Below are positions 1 through 9,853 of a stretch of DNA of 64,000 nt, in pieces (positions within the stretch are counted from its first letter, which is position 1; every line of letters starts with the position of its first letter). The notes under the pieces are model-generated. The model did not search any database and was not told the origin of the DNA. It saw nothing but the letters and a program-made list of their open reading frames with translations. The stretch is from Pontibacter sp. SGAir0037 (GTDB lineage: Bacteria > Bacteroidota > Bacteroidia > Cytophagales > Hymenobacteraceae): positions 2,604,001 through 2,668,000 of the forward strand of contig NZ_CP028092.1 in the NCBI RefSeq assembly GCF_005491705.1, in the 5' to 3' direction. Position numbers and translations under genes: made by a program.

Positions 1-2811
1 CAGGGCATCCACATGTAAAGCCGTGCCGTAGGTCCCTGAACTCATAAGGGCTGCATAGGCGGCATCGTATACTTTACCACCCACCTGGTAGGTTATCAGG
101 GCAGAAAGTGATAGGTTCTTATACGAAAACGTGTTGGTGATACCTCCCGAGAACTTAGGTATAGCACTGCCGCTGTATTGGTACCTGGCATTGTTGATGT
201 TTGTTGTAACCGTATCATTGCCGATGATCATGCTGTTGCTCTCGTTGTAGGAATCTGCCCGATAAAGTGCAGCACCTGTTGCCGGGTCAACGCCATACCA
301 ATCGCGTAGCCAGAAATCATAGATAGACTGCCCAACCATTAGCTTCTTGGTATCATTTATAATTTCATCCTGAGGCAACTTTGTAATCCTGTTCTTGTAG
401 GATGTCCAGTTAAAATCTACATTCCAGCCAAATCCTGCCCCTCTGACAAGATCAGCAGTTAACTGCACCTCAACGCCTCTGTTATACATAGCTCCTACAT
501 TTTCGAACCTGGTCATAATGCCGCTCGAAATTGGAAGCGGCACTTCAAAAAGAAGGTTTTCAGATTGCCTGTTAAAATACTCTACGCTACCGCTCAGCCT
601 GTTAAACAAGTTAAAATCCACACCTACGTCAAAACTGTTATTCGACTCCCACACCAGTTCCTGATTACCCAGCGTGCTCTGCAGATAGCCCGGCTCACTG
701 GCATTATTATACCCTAGCTCGTATAATGCCTGCCAAGCATAATAATCGCCTACATCATCGTTTCCAACCTCTCCGTACGAACCTCTTAATTTTAACATTC
801 CCACCCAGTCTGGCAGATGAATGGCCGTTTCCTGATCAAGGCGCCAGGCAGCACCCACCGACCAGAAGTCGCCCCAACGTACATCTCTGTAGAAGCGGGA
901 AGTGCCATCGCGGCGGTAAGAGGCTGAAAGGGAATACTTATCCTCAAAGCTGTAGTTCACCCTGGAGAAGAATCCTTCTGTTCTGTACTTGTCCTGGCGC
1001 GACTCTATGTTGTTGGTCGTTGTAAAATTGATCAGCTCTGTATTGCCTTCGGAAATAATGCCCTGGCGGGAACCGGTAAAGTAATCGTAGGTCCAGTCAT
1101 AATTTTCGTGCCCCATCAAGAGGTCTAAGGTATGATTACCAAATGTTTTAGAATAGTTGAGCAGCTGGTTAAAGTTATAGCTGGTTGTGTTGGCACTGGT
1201 ACGGCTTGCCCTTCCGGCCGGAGCACCATCTCCTACTAAGGTATTCTGATAAGTTTTGTTGTTATTATTAGTTATATCAACGCTGATATTTGTGGTAAAC
1301 TTGAAGTTCTTTAAAAAAGAAATCTCACCAGATGTTCTCGCACTTAATACGTTACGCTTAAAGCCATAGTCATTCATTAAGGTTTCTGCCACTATATGCC
1401 TTCCCGGACTGTTAGCGCGTGTGGGAAGCCCCAAATCGCTCATGCTTCCTAAATCAAATATTCGCTCACCTTTTTCATCTAGAATATATGCTCCCGTAAC
1501 AGGATCGTGTGCATAGACTGGATAAATAGGCCCCATGGTGCGGCTAAGGAAAAAGGGATTGACAAATGTGGTACTACCAGTCGTAGCCACCTGATTTGAG
1601 TTTGTAACAGTGCCTGCAATATTCAGTCCTCCCTTGAACCAGTCTACTGGTCTGGTATTAACATTTACACGCCCTGTAACACGTTCATAATCTGTTCTGA
1701 TAGCAAAACCTTTGTCGTTCAGGTAACCAAGCGATACAAAATAATCTGACTTCTCGTTACCTCCACTGTAGTTAATGTTATAGTCGGCGCGGGAGCCTGT
1801 GCGTGTAATGGGAGCTTCCCAGTCCAAGTCATCCGGGTAAAGCAATTGCGCATTGGGATTGATAGTACCATCCGTTAGCACAATCTGGTTGTTGGGCACG
1901 TTAAAAGGATTATAGCCAAGTAAACCTTTGATTCCGTTGGAGGCATTGACATTTGCCTGCTCTAATGTTTGTGGATTCGATGAACGGTAAGCCAGGCTGT
2001 TTCGATATGCTTCCCACATAAGCGGATAGTACTGAAAAGCATCTAATCTATCGTATTCCTGAATGGCTCTGTTCGACACCCCCTGCGAGAGTTTAACGCT
2101 CAGCTGGTTACGGCCATTCCTACCTGTTTTAGTGGTAATAATCACCACACCGTTAGCAGCCCTTGCACCGTAAATTGAAGCCGAAGCCGCATCTTTCAGC
2201 ACTGATATGGTTTCAATATCATCAACACTTAGATTGGCGATAGAGCCTGAATACGGAACACCATCAACTACATAGAGCGGGTCGTTATTCCCGTTGATGG
2301 AGCCAATTCCCCTGATCCGAACTGTAGGTCCTTCACCAGGCTGTCCGCTTCCGGAGGTGGTCTGTACCCCCGCTGCCTTACCCGATAAGGCATTAGTTAT
2401 ATTAGTAACCGGCCTTTTTTCAAATTCCTGGCTCCCGAGCTGCACAGCTGAACCCGTAAAAGAACTTTTATTGGCTGTACCATAGGCCACCACCACTACC
2501 TCTTCCAGCATCTGCTGATCACTGCCGAGCGTCACATTAATAATGCTCTCGTTACCAATGGTGCGTTCTACAGCTTGGTAACCAATAAAGCGGAATTCAA
2601 GTATCGAACCACTAGTTGGCACATTTATAGTATAGCTGCCATCCAAACCAGTGGCAGCGCCCACTGCTGTTCCTTTTACAATAACAGACACTCCTGGCAA
2701 GCCCTGTCCTGTCTCCTTATCTGTTACCTTACCCGATATGCTTGTACGCTGTGCTGTTACCTGGTGTACAAGTACAAGCAATAGCGTAAAACTTAGTAAT
2801 AGTCTTCTCAT
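1..2811 (-). CDS. SusC/RagA-family TonB-linked outer membrane receptor, 5' part (3' end beyond window)
   Basis: I translated this gene by hand; it starts with ATG at 2811 and stays open for 937 residues to the window edge. The N-terminus (MRRLLLSFTLLLVLVHQ, cleavage near VTAQ) is a signal peptide. A carboxypeptidase-regulatory-like domain follows (SISGKVTDKETGQGLPGVSV), then the segment EEVVVVAYGTANKSSFTG leading into the plug domain, with SGKAAGVQ, VRIRGIGSINGNNDPLYVVD and SVLKDAASASIYGARAANGV, all SusC/RagA hallmarks. The rest is the outer-membrane barrel. Members of this family import glycans or peptides across the outer membrane with TonB energy. A susD partner would normally follow to the left, outside the window. 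The substrate cannot be told; the flanking genes are peptidases, but they are transcribed separately. It is distinct from the receptor at 22.6 kb. Confidence 0.95.
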   Translation of the reverse strand, partial: MRRLLLSFTLLLVLVHQVTAQRTSISGKVTDKETGQGLPGVSVIVKGTAVGAATGLDGSYTINVPTSGSILEFRFIGYQAVERTIGNESIINVTLGSDQQMLEEVVVVAYGTANKSSFTGSAVQLGSQEFEKRPVTNITNALSGKAAGVQTTSGSGQPGEGPTVRIRGIGSINGNNDPLYVVDGVPYSGSIANLSVDDIETISVLKDAASASIYGARAANGVVIITTKTGRNGRNQLSVKLSQGVSNRAIQEYDRLDAFQYYPLMWEAYRNSLAYRSSNPQTLEQANVNASNGIKGLLGYNPFNVPNNQIVLTDGTINPNAQLLYPDDLDWEAPITRTGSRADYNINYSGGNEKSDYFVSLGYLNDKGFAIRTDYERVTGRVNVNTRPVDWFKGGLNIAGTVTNSNQVATTGSTTFVNPFFLSRTMGPIYPVYAHDPVTGAYILDEKGERIFDLGSMSDLGLPTRANSPGRHIVAETLMNDYGFKRNVLSARTSGEISFLKNFKFTTNISVDITNNNNKTYQNTLVGDGAPAGRASRTSANTTSYNFNQLLNYSKTFGNHTLDLLMGHENYDWTYDYFTGSRQGIISEGNTELINFTTTNNIESRQDKYRTEGFFSRVNYSFEDKYSLSASYRRDGTSRFYRDVRWGDFWSVGAAWRLDQETAIHLPDWVGMLKLRGSYGEVGNDDVGDYYAWQALYELGYNNASEPGYLQSTLGNQELVWESNNSFDVGVDFNLFNRLSGSVEYFNRQSENLLFEVPLPISSGIMTRFENVGAMYNRGVEVQLTADLVRGAGFGWNVDFNWTSYKNRITKLPQDEIINDTKKLMVGQSIYDFWLRDWYGVDPATGAALYRADSYNESNSMIIGNDTVTTNINNARYQYSGSAIPKFSGGITNTFSYKNLSLSALITYQVGGKVYDAAYAALMSSGTYGTALHVDAL

Positions 2812-3415
2812 GTGGTTTTGTTTATAGTGAAAAAGAACTTATGTAACATGCCTTGCAGCTTCATTAAGCCGGCAAAAGGCAATAGCAAGTCACTACACCA
2901 ACGAATGATGCATTTCTGGTTTTGAACCAGCACGTAGAGGATAGCTTTAAAGCATGGTTACTATACCTGGCAACCTCAGATAAACCGCTTTAAAAATTTA
3001 ATTTTAAAAAGGTATAAAGGCTGGGTATAGCGATAGGGGCCTGAAACAAAATTGCGCAATATTGAGTTTATCAGATCTGCATCACACTTAAATATTTTAT
3101 TCAGTGCTTTACAATAATAGGAATAATTTAAAATAAAGGCAAACAAACGAGAATTTATTTAACAAATTATTTAAAAAAAGATAAATTATTAAACATTTAA
3201 AAACAAACCTTCAAACTACTTAAAGTAAGCACACACTTATATTTTACATTATTCCACTCATTAAAATATATACCTAAGGATAACTATCCACCTGAAATAT
3301 GTATTTTTCAAAGAACAAACTCCATACATAAGCATAATTACAATTTGAAGTGTAAAGAGGCAGAAATTAAGACTGAAGACCCTAATAGTATAATTACCTA
3401 TAAACATAATTTTTG
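2812..3415. other. AT-rich intergenic region upstream of the first susC
   Basis: About 600 bases with no convincing ORF or RNA gene. It must carry the promoter of the leftward susC gene, but I found no full TTTG-N19-21-TAnnTTTG match on that strand. The stretch at 3215-3230 (complement contains TTACTTTAAGT) resembles the repeat described upstream of susR and the second susC; this may be chance in AT-rich DNA. Confidence 0.5.
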
Positions 3416-3455
3416 CAAAACCTCATAACACCTATCATGCAGGCATTATGAGGTT
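3416..3455 (-). terminator. Probable terminator after the S9 peptidase pair
   Basis: A perfect 10-bp inverted repeat (AACCTCATAA at 3419-3428, TTATGAGGTT at 3446-3455) lies 6 bases past the stop of the downstream peptidase gene. On the minus strand the second arm runs into a short T tract (GGTTTTGC), so it fits a weak rho-independent terminator. Confidence 0.6.
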
Positions 3456-3461
3456 ATCTAC

Positions 3462-5888
3462 CTATTCGCTTTTGCTGGATGTAAGGGATTTCCTGTTTTT
3501 CACATAAGTCTCCAGCCACCTGTCCTGTTCCCAGAAGGTATGCAGCACAGATTCCCGGCTTCTGTAACCATGAAATTCTTTTGGCAGCATCACCAATCGC
3601 ACTGTACCACCATGCCCTTTAATGGCACTGTACAAGCGCTCACTTTGTATCGGAAAAGTGCCTGAATTATCATCATCGATGCCGTGTGTCATCAGCAAAG
3701 GTGTCTTTATTTTGTCGGCATAGTTAAAGGGAGACATCTTGTTGTAAACATCCATTGCCTGCCAGTAAGTACGCGGTTCAGCCTGAAACCCGAAGGGAGT
3801 CAGGGTTCTGTTATACGCACCGCTTCTGGCTATACCCGCAGCAAACAGATTGGTATGGGCAAGTAAGTTGGCCGTCATAAAAGCGCCATAAGAATGCCCT
3901 CCTACTGCAATGCGCTCTCTATCTGCCACGCCCATATCTACTATATAGTCTATTAGCGCGGTTGCATTATCTTCGATTTGTTTTAAGAAGGTATCATTAG
4001 GTTCCTCTTTTCCTTCGCCTACAATCGGCATATCTGCCTGATCCAGTACCGCATATCCACGGGTTACCCAGAACACCGGAGACCGGAAAGCCAACCTGGT
4101 AAAGCGATGCGGAGATCCTTTTACTTGTCCGGCAGCTGCAAGTGTTTTATACTCCCTCGGATACGCCCATATCAGTACTGGCAATGGTGCATCACCTTTC
4201 TTGAAATCTTTAGGCAAATAAAGTGTTGCAGTTAATTGTACACCGTCCTTTCTGGGATAGGCCAGCAACGATTTCTGCACCCCCTTCAGCTCCGGGTAAG
4301 GATCCGGAAAGTTTGTCAGCGCCTGAGCTTTCCTGCTTTTGATATTTACAGCAAAAATATTCGGGGTATCTTCGGTTGATTCTCTTGAAATGTATACAAG
4401 GCCCGTGTTGTTAAAGAAAATCGGCTCTTCATAAAAGGGAGCTTTTGACTTAAATAATGTATCCTGTTTGCCAGATACCAGGTTCCACTTTAAAACAAAA
4501 GGACGATCTCCCTGAGGAGAGGCACCAGTGCCCTCTGTAAATACAGTTGGCTGGGAGGCTTTATCAAATAAAAGTGTTTCGTCTTTTGCATGAATAAAAT
4601 TTCCGGGATCGGTATACGTATCTTCTGACGACCTGTTTGCTATCTGTTTAACAACCTTACCGTTTTCCGGATTTATCAATGTCATAACCACTTTACGGTT
4701 CTTTCTCCACCCTTCTTCTACAATGGCATAGTCTTTATTTCCCCACTCTACCCTTCTGTAGCGCAGTGGCATGGCGAACAGTTTTTTCGGAGTACCGCTG
4801 AATGGTGCGCCAAGTGTAAATATGGCATCACGTACGGCTACTTCCATGGCTGGATTGCCATTATCCTGTGCCTCCGCCCATACAACTGTCGATGGTGCAT
4901 CGCCACGCCATTCATGGTTACGAGGTCCGGCTATTACAGCATCAAACGCAGTGGGAAGATTATCTGCCAGCGGTGCCGTATGCAGCTCTTTTAGCATACT
5001 TCCTTTTGCATCTAGAATAGAAGTGGTATAGGGGAAGTAATAAATGGGCACCAGGTAAGAGTAAGGCTTCTGTACTGTCTGCACCATCAGGTACTTTCCA
5101 TCCGGAGAGTAAGCAGCGCTTCGATAAATGGCCGGAGCACCTACCTTTGTCATTTGCCCGTCCACTGAAACCAACTGTAATTCTGAAGTCAGGTAATACT
5201 CCATCAGTTGTTCATCATAGGCATTTTGCAACAGGTTCTGATAGGTTCTGGAAGGTGTTATAACGCCTAGGTTTTCCTGTATAACCGGACCTGTCGGAAC
5301 GATGTTTTCTACAGGCTTATCTCCTCTGCCTGCTTTTACAAACTGTGCCAGAATACGTTTGCCGTCCGGATGCCATTGAATGGTTTTACCAAACGCATCA
5401 TTTAAGTAGCGGTCGGTTAACTGTACTGCTTTTAAGGCCTTTGTATCCGCCAGCCACAGTTCAACACCTTTATTTGTCTTGTTACTGAAAGCAAAATAGC
5501 TGCCATCCGGGCTCCAGGTAACGTTGGTAATCATGGGAGCTTGCGGAAGACCGCTAAGCGAAAGTTCTTTTCCGGTTCTGGTCTCCTTTATAAGAATTGT
5601 ATTGTAAACGCCTGATACCTCGGCTTCGGTAGAATTATTAGCTGGATTAAGCTTGATGCCAGCAAGCCCGATAACAGGTTGCGCCACCTGCTCTATAGAG
5701 GCATAACCCGGGGCCTGCAACAGCAGCATCAGGCTTCCATCCTTATTAAACCGAACCGTTGGGCTGCTTGGGGCATCTACCAGGTCAACAATGCTTTTTG
5801 GTGGCAACTGGTAAGTCGTACTGCTTTGCGCCGACACTGAAGCTTGAAGTCCTCCAAACAAAAGCAGCCCGAGGCAGTACGTTTTCAT
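3462..5888 (-). CDS. Exported S9D-type serine peptidase, glutamyl endopeptidase-like
   Basis: This is a prolyl oligopeptidase-fold serine peptidase of 808 residues. I start it at the ATG at 5888 because it gives a clean signal peptide (MKTYCLGLLLFGGLQASVSA); an upstream ATG at 5915 adds nine polar residues. A beta-propeller-like region precedes a C-terminal alpha/beta-hydrolase domain. The triad is visible: Ser666 in GGHSYGAF, Asp739 in THGIDDD and His773 in KEFHGYR. Segments such as AYPREYKTLAAAGQVKGSP, AVGGHSYGAFMTANLLAH and GIARSGAYNRTLTPFGFQ closely resemble, from memory, plant chloroplast glutamyl endopeptidase (MEROPS S9D), so cleavage after Glu is a reasonable prediction. It lies 92 bases after another S9 peptidase and is probably co-transcribed with it. 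Likely role: periplasmic peptide degradation. Confidence 0.9.
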   Translation of the reverse strand: MKTYCLGLLLFGGLQASVSAQSSTTYQLPPKSIVDLVDAPSSPTVRFNKDGSLMLLLQAPGYASIEQVAQPVIGLAGIKLNPANNSTEAEVSGVYNTILIKETRTGKELSLSGLPQAPMITNVTWSPDGSYFAFSNKTNKGVELWLADTKALKAVQLTDRYLNDAFGKTIQWHPDGKRILAQFVKAGRGDKPVENIVPTGPVIQENLGVITPSRTYQNLLQNAYDEQLMEYYLTSELQLVSVDGQMTKVGAPAIYRSAAYSPDGKYLMVQTVQKPYSYLVPIYYFPYTTSILDAKGSMLKELHTAPLADNLPTAFDAVIAGPRNHEWRGDAPSTVVWAEAQDNGNPAMEVAVRDAIFTLGAPFSGTPKKLFAMPLRYRRVEWGNKDYAIVEEGWRKNRKVVMTLINPENGKVVKQIANRSSEDTYTDPGNFIHAKDETLLFDKASQPTVFTEGTGASPQGDRPFVLKWNLVSGKQDTLFKSKAPFYEEPIFFNNTGLVYISRESTEDTPNIFAVNIKSRKAQALTNFPDPYPELKGVQKSLLAYPRKDGVQLTATLYLPKDFKKGDAPLPVLIWAYPREYKTLAAAGQVKGSPHRFTRLAFRSPVFWVTRGYAVLDQADMPIVGEGKEEPNDTFLKQIEDNATALIDYIVDMGVADRERIAVGGHSYGAFMTANLLAHTNLFAAGIARSGAYNRTLTPFGFQAEPRTYWQAMDVYNKMSPFNYADKIKTPLLMTHGIDDDNSGTFPIQSERLYSAIKGHGGTVRLVMLPKEFHGYRSRESVLHTFWEQDRWLETYVKNRKSLTSSKSE

Positions 5889-5980
5889 ATTATAAATGCA
5901 GTAATGTAGTCCCATCTTTTAAGTTGTTTTAGATTTATATCAAAAGGATTCCAGGTAAAAGGCGACCACCAGACAGGGTA

Positions 5981-8878
5981 TTAATCCTGCTCTTCGGCAG
6001 CAGTTTCTATTAGTTCAAACCCATATTCTTTTCCTTTTAAAATGGAAGGAACTCCCTGCATCCATTTGGGAGCAGGTTTGCCTTTAAGGTAATAATCGAA
6101 GTATTGGGTAATACGCACCGAAAGATCTTTTCTGTTTTTGCGCTGCACGAGGTTATGATCTTCTCCATTATAAACCAGCATCCAGACTGGTTTCTTTAGA
6201 CGGCGCAGCGCCATAAAGTACTCAATCCCCTGATACCAGGGCACCGCGCCATCCTGGTCGTTGTGCATGATCAGCAGTGGCGTCTCTACCCTGTCTGCAA
6301 AAAACAGGGGCGAATTCTCAATAAACTGCAGTGGCTTTTCCCAGAGCGTGCCTCCTATACGGCTCTGGGTGCGTTCATACTGAAACTGGCGGCTCATACC
6401 TGTACTCCACCGTATGCCGCCGTAAGCGCTTGTCATGTTAGAAACAGGAGCACCAGCCATAGCCGCTTTAAACAAGTTTGTTCGTGTAATCATGTAGGCA
6501 ATCTGGTAACCGCCCCAACTCTGGCCCTGAAGCGCCATATTCTTCTCATCCACAAACCCCTTATCCACTAAGCTCATAACACCGGGCACAACACAATCCA
6601 TCGCACTCTCTCCCGGATATCCGTCTTTGTAAACAATATCCGGCACAAACACGAGGTAATCGTTGCTGACAAAATAAGGTATGTTAATGGTAGAACGGCT
6701 TGGGGAAGGCACCCGGTGCGTATATAGGCCATGGGAAGATCGCTCATAGAAATACACCAGCATAGGGTATTTTTTCCCGGGATCGAAGTTTTCAGGCTTG
6801 TAAAGCAAGCCTTCCAGGTCAGTTCCATCAGAAGAACGCCAGTTCACCAGTTCTACCGTTCCCCATAGGTAATCGGCTATCTGAGGATTGGCGTTACTTA
6901 TTTTTTCGGCAGTGGCAAAAGTGGGGCCTGTGGCAGCATAAAGATCATTGTACTCCTGAAAAGAGCCTCTTCTGAAAGTAAAACGATCGCTGTTTTTTGC
7001 TTTAGCAAGATTAGTATAGCCGTGTGGTGATAGCAGCAGTTTCTCAGGCATCACCGTCTTATTCAGGTAATCGCGGTAAAAGCCACCCGATTTGTCCTTC
7101 AAATTAAATGCAGACAAGTACAGGGCTGCCTGAGCGCCAATAAACTTTTCCTCCTCATCGAGCTGCTCATACCGCAGGCGAAGGCTGTTGCTACGCCCGT
7201 AGCCATCCGTAAGATTAACTGCTGCTTTTTTCCCTGCAGGGTCAAGCTGCCAGATATCAAAGCGATCATAAACCAGCAGGTAGCTATCTTTTTCGGCCCA
7301 GCCAGCTACTCCATAACTACCTGGCAGCGAAGGCACATCATTATCTTCATCGTAAAAAGGTAGGCCGATTCTCCTGGTAAGGTTTACATCAGCCCCGCTT
7401 TTTGTAGACATGGCATGCCAGCTGCTATCCGATGGCTCATACCAATACAGGTACTGCCCCAAGGGAGACAGCTGGGGTATGCCCCGGACACCTTTCAGAA
7501 CCTCTTTGTATTTGCCGCTTTTCAGGTCAATTAAATAGGCATCTTTGCGGGTTGGTGTATCATAACCAATCGAAACTTTATATTCTTCATCGCTTACTCC
7601 CAATGCCACGTCTGCCTGGTGGTAAGCATCAAAATATACATCGGGTACCTCAAGGGTTGCCAGCTGCTGTATACGTTTTCCCTTTACATCATACATAGCC
7701 ACAAAAGATCTTCTCATATCCCGGCTCTGCTGCTTTTGCTGCATCGGCTGAATTAAAGGGTCTTTATAGGTCCAGATATCCAAGCTAACCTTATCTTCCT
7801 CCAGTTGGGTAGTATCTTTCTCGTAGTGCTTCGGGCGTGGCACGGTGCCAAAGAAAAGGCGTTTTCCGTTTTCAGAAAAGTGCAGGTTACTGTTTTCGCT
7901 CACCATCCAGTTGGCAGGCATCCCCTGCGACGCCGTATCAGCTACTGTTATGGTTTTATTGGAACCACTGCTCCACAGGTGTAAACTAAAATAACGGATC
8001 TCTGTACCTAAACTATCCTGTGTGGCCAGAAAGGCTAGCTGTTCCCCTGCTTTATCGATACCCAAACTCTGGTAGGAAACACGCCCCGTATCAATGGGAA
8101 TTTCTTTGAGGGAGGCTGTATTGAAGGCGAAAACGCCGGCCTGATGTAAGGAATCCTGCTTCTCACGCACATAATAGAGCATATTGCCTTTCTCAGAAAA
8201 GCTGTACGCTGATACATTTTTAAAACGTTGCTCCTGCCCTGACAGCAGGTTTAACAACACCAGTTCTGAAGCTTCTTTTTTATTATTGCCAGCTACGAAT
8301 GCCCCACCAGGTCTATTATTTACCCGCCCGGCAGTACGTGTAACAGGCATTGGAGAAGAAACAGGCTCACTTTCTGTCTTTTTAGAACTTGCTTTCGCAG
8401 TTGATACCGGTTTCTCCAGTTGATAGGCTAACAAGTTATTGCCTGCTTTCGGCAAAACAAACGATTTTACCCGCGGCACCTTTGTTATGGCCTTGCTTTG
8501 AAGATTAACAATAGCCAAAGAGTCTTTAGGAAGATCCTCTGCTTTGGCTTTCTTTAGTTTCAGCTGCCGCACTTTATTGTATGCTGGCTTTATCTGAAAT
8601 ACTACGAAACGGCTATCGTTGGAAAATACCGCTTTTGTAGCACGAGCAAACTGCACAGAAGTCCGGCTTGCATTGTTCCGTATCAGAAGTTCTCCATCTC
8701 CTTCCTGAGGATTTATGTGGTAAAGAATGTATTCCCCATTATTTGAAATACTGGTGCCCTCCACTTCCTTCCAACTATCATACACCTCATGTGTAAGAGG
8801 TTTTTTCCCACTTTGCTGAGCGTAGCTGGCCTGCATATATACTCCACAAAATGCTGTCGCTAATAAAAGTTTTTTCAT
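5981..8878 (-). CDS. Exported S9-family prolyl oligopeptidase-like peptidase
   Basis: The product is a 965-residue secreted serine peptidase. The open frame begins at a TTG at 8881, but the next codon is ATG (8878), which gives the signal peptide MKKLLLATAFCGVYMQASYA. A long propeller-type N-terminal part (to about residue 690, with a Ser/Lys/Pro-rich insertion near 160-200) precedes the hydrolase domain. The triad is Ser787 in GQSWGGY, Asp876 in HNDQDGAVPW and His908 in GEDHNL, the order and spacing expected for S9. Substrate specificity cannot be deduced; DPP4-like or acylaminoacyl-peptidase-like activity are both possible. It is the first gene of a two-gene unit with the S9D-type peptidase, suggesting joint peptide processing in the periplasm. 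Confidence 0.9.
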   Translation of the reverse strand: MKKLLLATAFCGVYMQASYAQQSGKKPLTHEVYDSWKEVEGTSISNNGEYILYHINPQEGDGELLIRNNASRTSVQFARATKAVFSNDSRFVVFQIKPAYNKVRQLKLKKAKAEDLPKDSLAIVNLQSKAITKVPRVKSFVLPKAGNNLLAYQLEKPVSTAKASSKKTESEPVSSPMPVTRTAGRVNNRPGGAFVAGNNKKEASELVLLNLLSGQEQRFKNVSAYSFSEKGNMLYYVREKQDSLHQAGVFAFNTASLKEIPIDTGRVSYQSLGIDKAGEQLAFLATQDSLGTEIRYFSLHLWSSGSNKTITVADTASQGMPANWMVSENSNLHFSENGKRLFFGTVPRPKHYEKDTTQLEEDKVSLDIWTYKDPLIQPMQQKQQSRDMRRSFVAMYDVKGKRIQQLATLEVPDVYFDAYHQADVALGVSDEEYKVSIGYDTPTRKDAYLIDLKSGKYKEVLKGVRGIPQLSPLGQYLYWYEPSDSSWHAMSTKSGADVNLTRRIGLPFYDEDNDVPSLPGSYGVAGWAEKDSYLLVYDRFDIWQLDPAGKKAAVNLTDGYGRSNSLRLRYEQLDEEEKFIGAQAALYLSAFNLKDKSGGFYRDYLNKTVMPEKLLLSPHGYTNLAKAKNSDRFTFRRGSFQEYNDLYAATGPTFATAEKISNANPQIADYLWGTVELVNWRSSDGTDLEGLLYKPENFDPGKKYPMLVYFYERSSHGLYTHRVPSPSRSTINIPYFVSNDYLVFVPDIVYKDGYPGESAMDCVVPGVMSLVDKGFVDEKNMALQGQSWGGYQIAYMITRTNLFKAAMAGAPVSNMTSAYGGIRWSTGMSRQFQYERTQSRIGGTLWEKPLQFIENSPLFFADRVETPLLIMHNDQDGAVPWYQGIEYFMALRRLKKPVWMLVYNGEDHNLVQRKNRKDLSVRITQYFDYYLKGKPAPKWMQGVPSILKGKEYGFELIETAAEEQD

Positions 8879-8881
8879 CAA

Positions 8882-9738
8882 ATAAAGCTTTAGGTTAGAT
8901 CAGTTGTCAATTTTATATCAAAGAAGCATACCTATAAAGCAACAAGGCCTGTAACACGTCGTGCTAAGTCAGCTCGTTACCTCTTCAGATGAACTTCTGT
9001 GCGTATTAATGTACTACTGTTGCTATTTTATAAGCAGATGTTTAAACATCTTATTACCCAGGCCTTCGCTGGTTCAGCTATATTACTCGAACTTTAATTA
9101 TTATAAATTAAGCAAGTACAACACTATATAATTGTATGTCAGTGGAGGTGTAGGAATGTCAGAGAAATTAAAAGAATACTATCTATTAATTTTGTATCTG
9201 CATTTAATCCTTATCAATAATAAAACATTAATTTCAATAAAGCAAATTAAAATTAATAAATTATTAAAAATAAACAATTAAAATTAACAAAAGAGTAAAA
9301 TTACTCAATTTTTATTGAAACGAAAGTAATCAATCACTTTTATACAAATGATTGTATTTTACAATTCTCATTCCTTGTTGTCACAAATTGTACAACAAGC
9401 AAAAAATTCAGAAAACGAAGGGATATTAAAAACCTATATTTTGTGGCAGGAAGTAAAATGTATGCCTCTCCAGCAAGGCAAACGGTAGTACTGATTTTCT
9501 GCTTCTTATTCACCAACAAGCCTGCTGATAGCCCCTTAACAATGAACTACATCACCAGAAAATGCAAAATCAGACACGCACCAAGTTAAGTATGAAATGG
9601 CAAAACAAAACTAAAAAAAATATACAACGAATTATCCACCTGCATCTTACCTACATAAATACCTAAAAATCAGGAAAACATTCTGAAACAAACACACCCT
9701 ATATTTCTCTGCACAAACCTGTCTATATCCTATCATTC
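8882..9738. other. AT-rich intergenic region without a clear gene
   Basis: About 860 bases, very AT-rich between 9180 and 9420. No tRNA or conserved ORF is seen. It holds a 41-codon ORF at 9156-9281 with a GGAGG Shine-Dalgarno-like sequence (listed separately) and an 8-bp inverted repeat (CTTGTTGT at 9374-9381, ACAACAAG at 9392-9399) with no T tract, possibly an operator. The promoter of the peptidase unit should lie near its left end, but no consensus match was found. Confidence 0.5.
9156..9281 (+). CDS. Possible 41-residue small hydrophobic protein (doubtful)
   Basis: An ORF of 41 codons begins at ATG 9156, seven bases after GGAGG at 9144-9148. It encodes a charged start (MSEKLKE), a hydrophobic run (YYLLILYLHLILI, residues 8-20) and a Lys/Asn/Ile-rich tail. 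The hydrophobic run is short for a membrane span. AT-rich DNA easily yields such ORFs, and nothing links it to a known family, so this is only a candidate. Confidence 0.15.
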   Translation: MSEKLKEYYLLILYLHLILINNKTLISIKQIKINKLLKINN

Positions 9739-9788
9739 AAAAAACTGGCTTCTATTCTTTCGGCGTAGCGCATGAAAAAGTAGAAGCC
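9739..9788 (-). terminator. Rho-independent terminator after the HNH-like gene
   Basis: An 8-bp stem (GGCTTCTA at 9747-9754, TAGAAGCC at 9781-9788), partly extended inward by imperfect pairing, is followed on the minus strand by AG and six T residues (complement of A9739-A9744). It lies about 65 bases past the stop of the minus-strand gene ending at 9854. Confidence 0.75.
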
Positions 9789-9853
9789 AAGGGTATGATA
9801 CTATAATGATTTACCTGCTTATATCGTGCTTGTAACAGGCAAAACTCCGGATG

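Noticed and set aside
9374..9399. 8-bp inverted repeat CTTGTTGT/ACAACAAG as a terminator
   Set aside because: No T tract on either side and no gene ends nearby; at most an operator.
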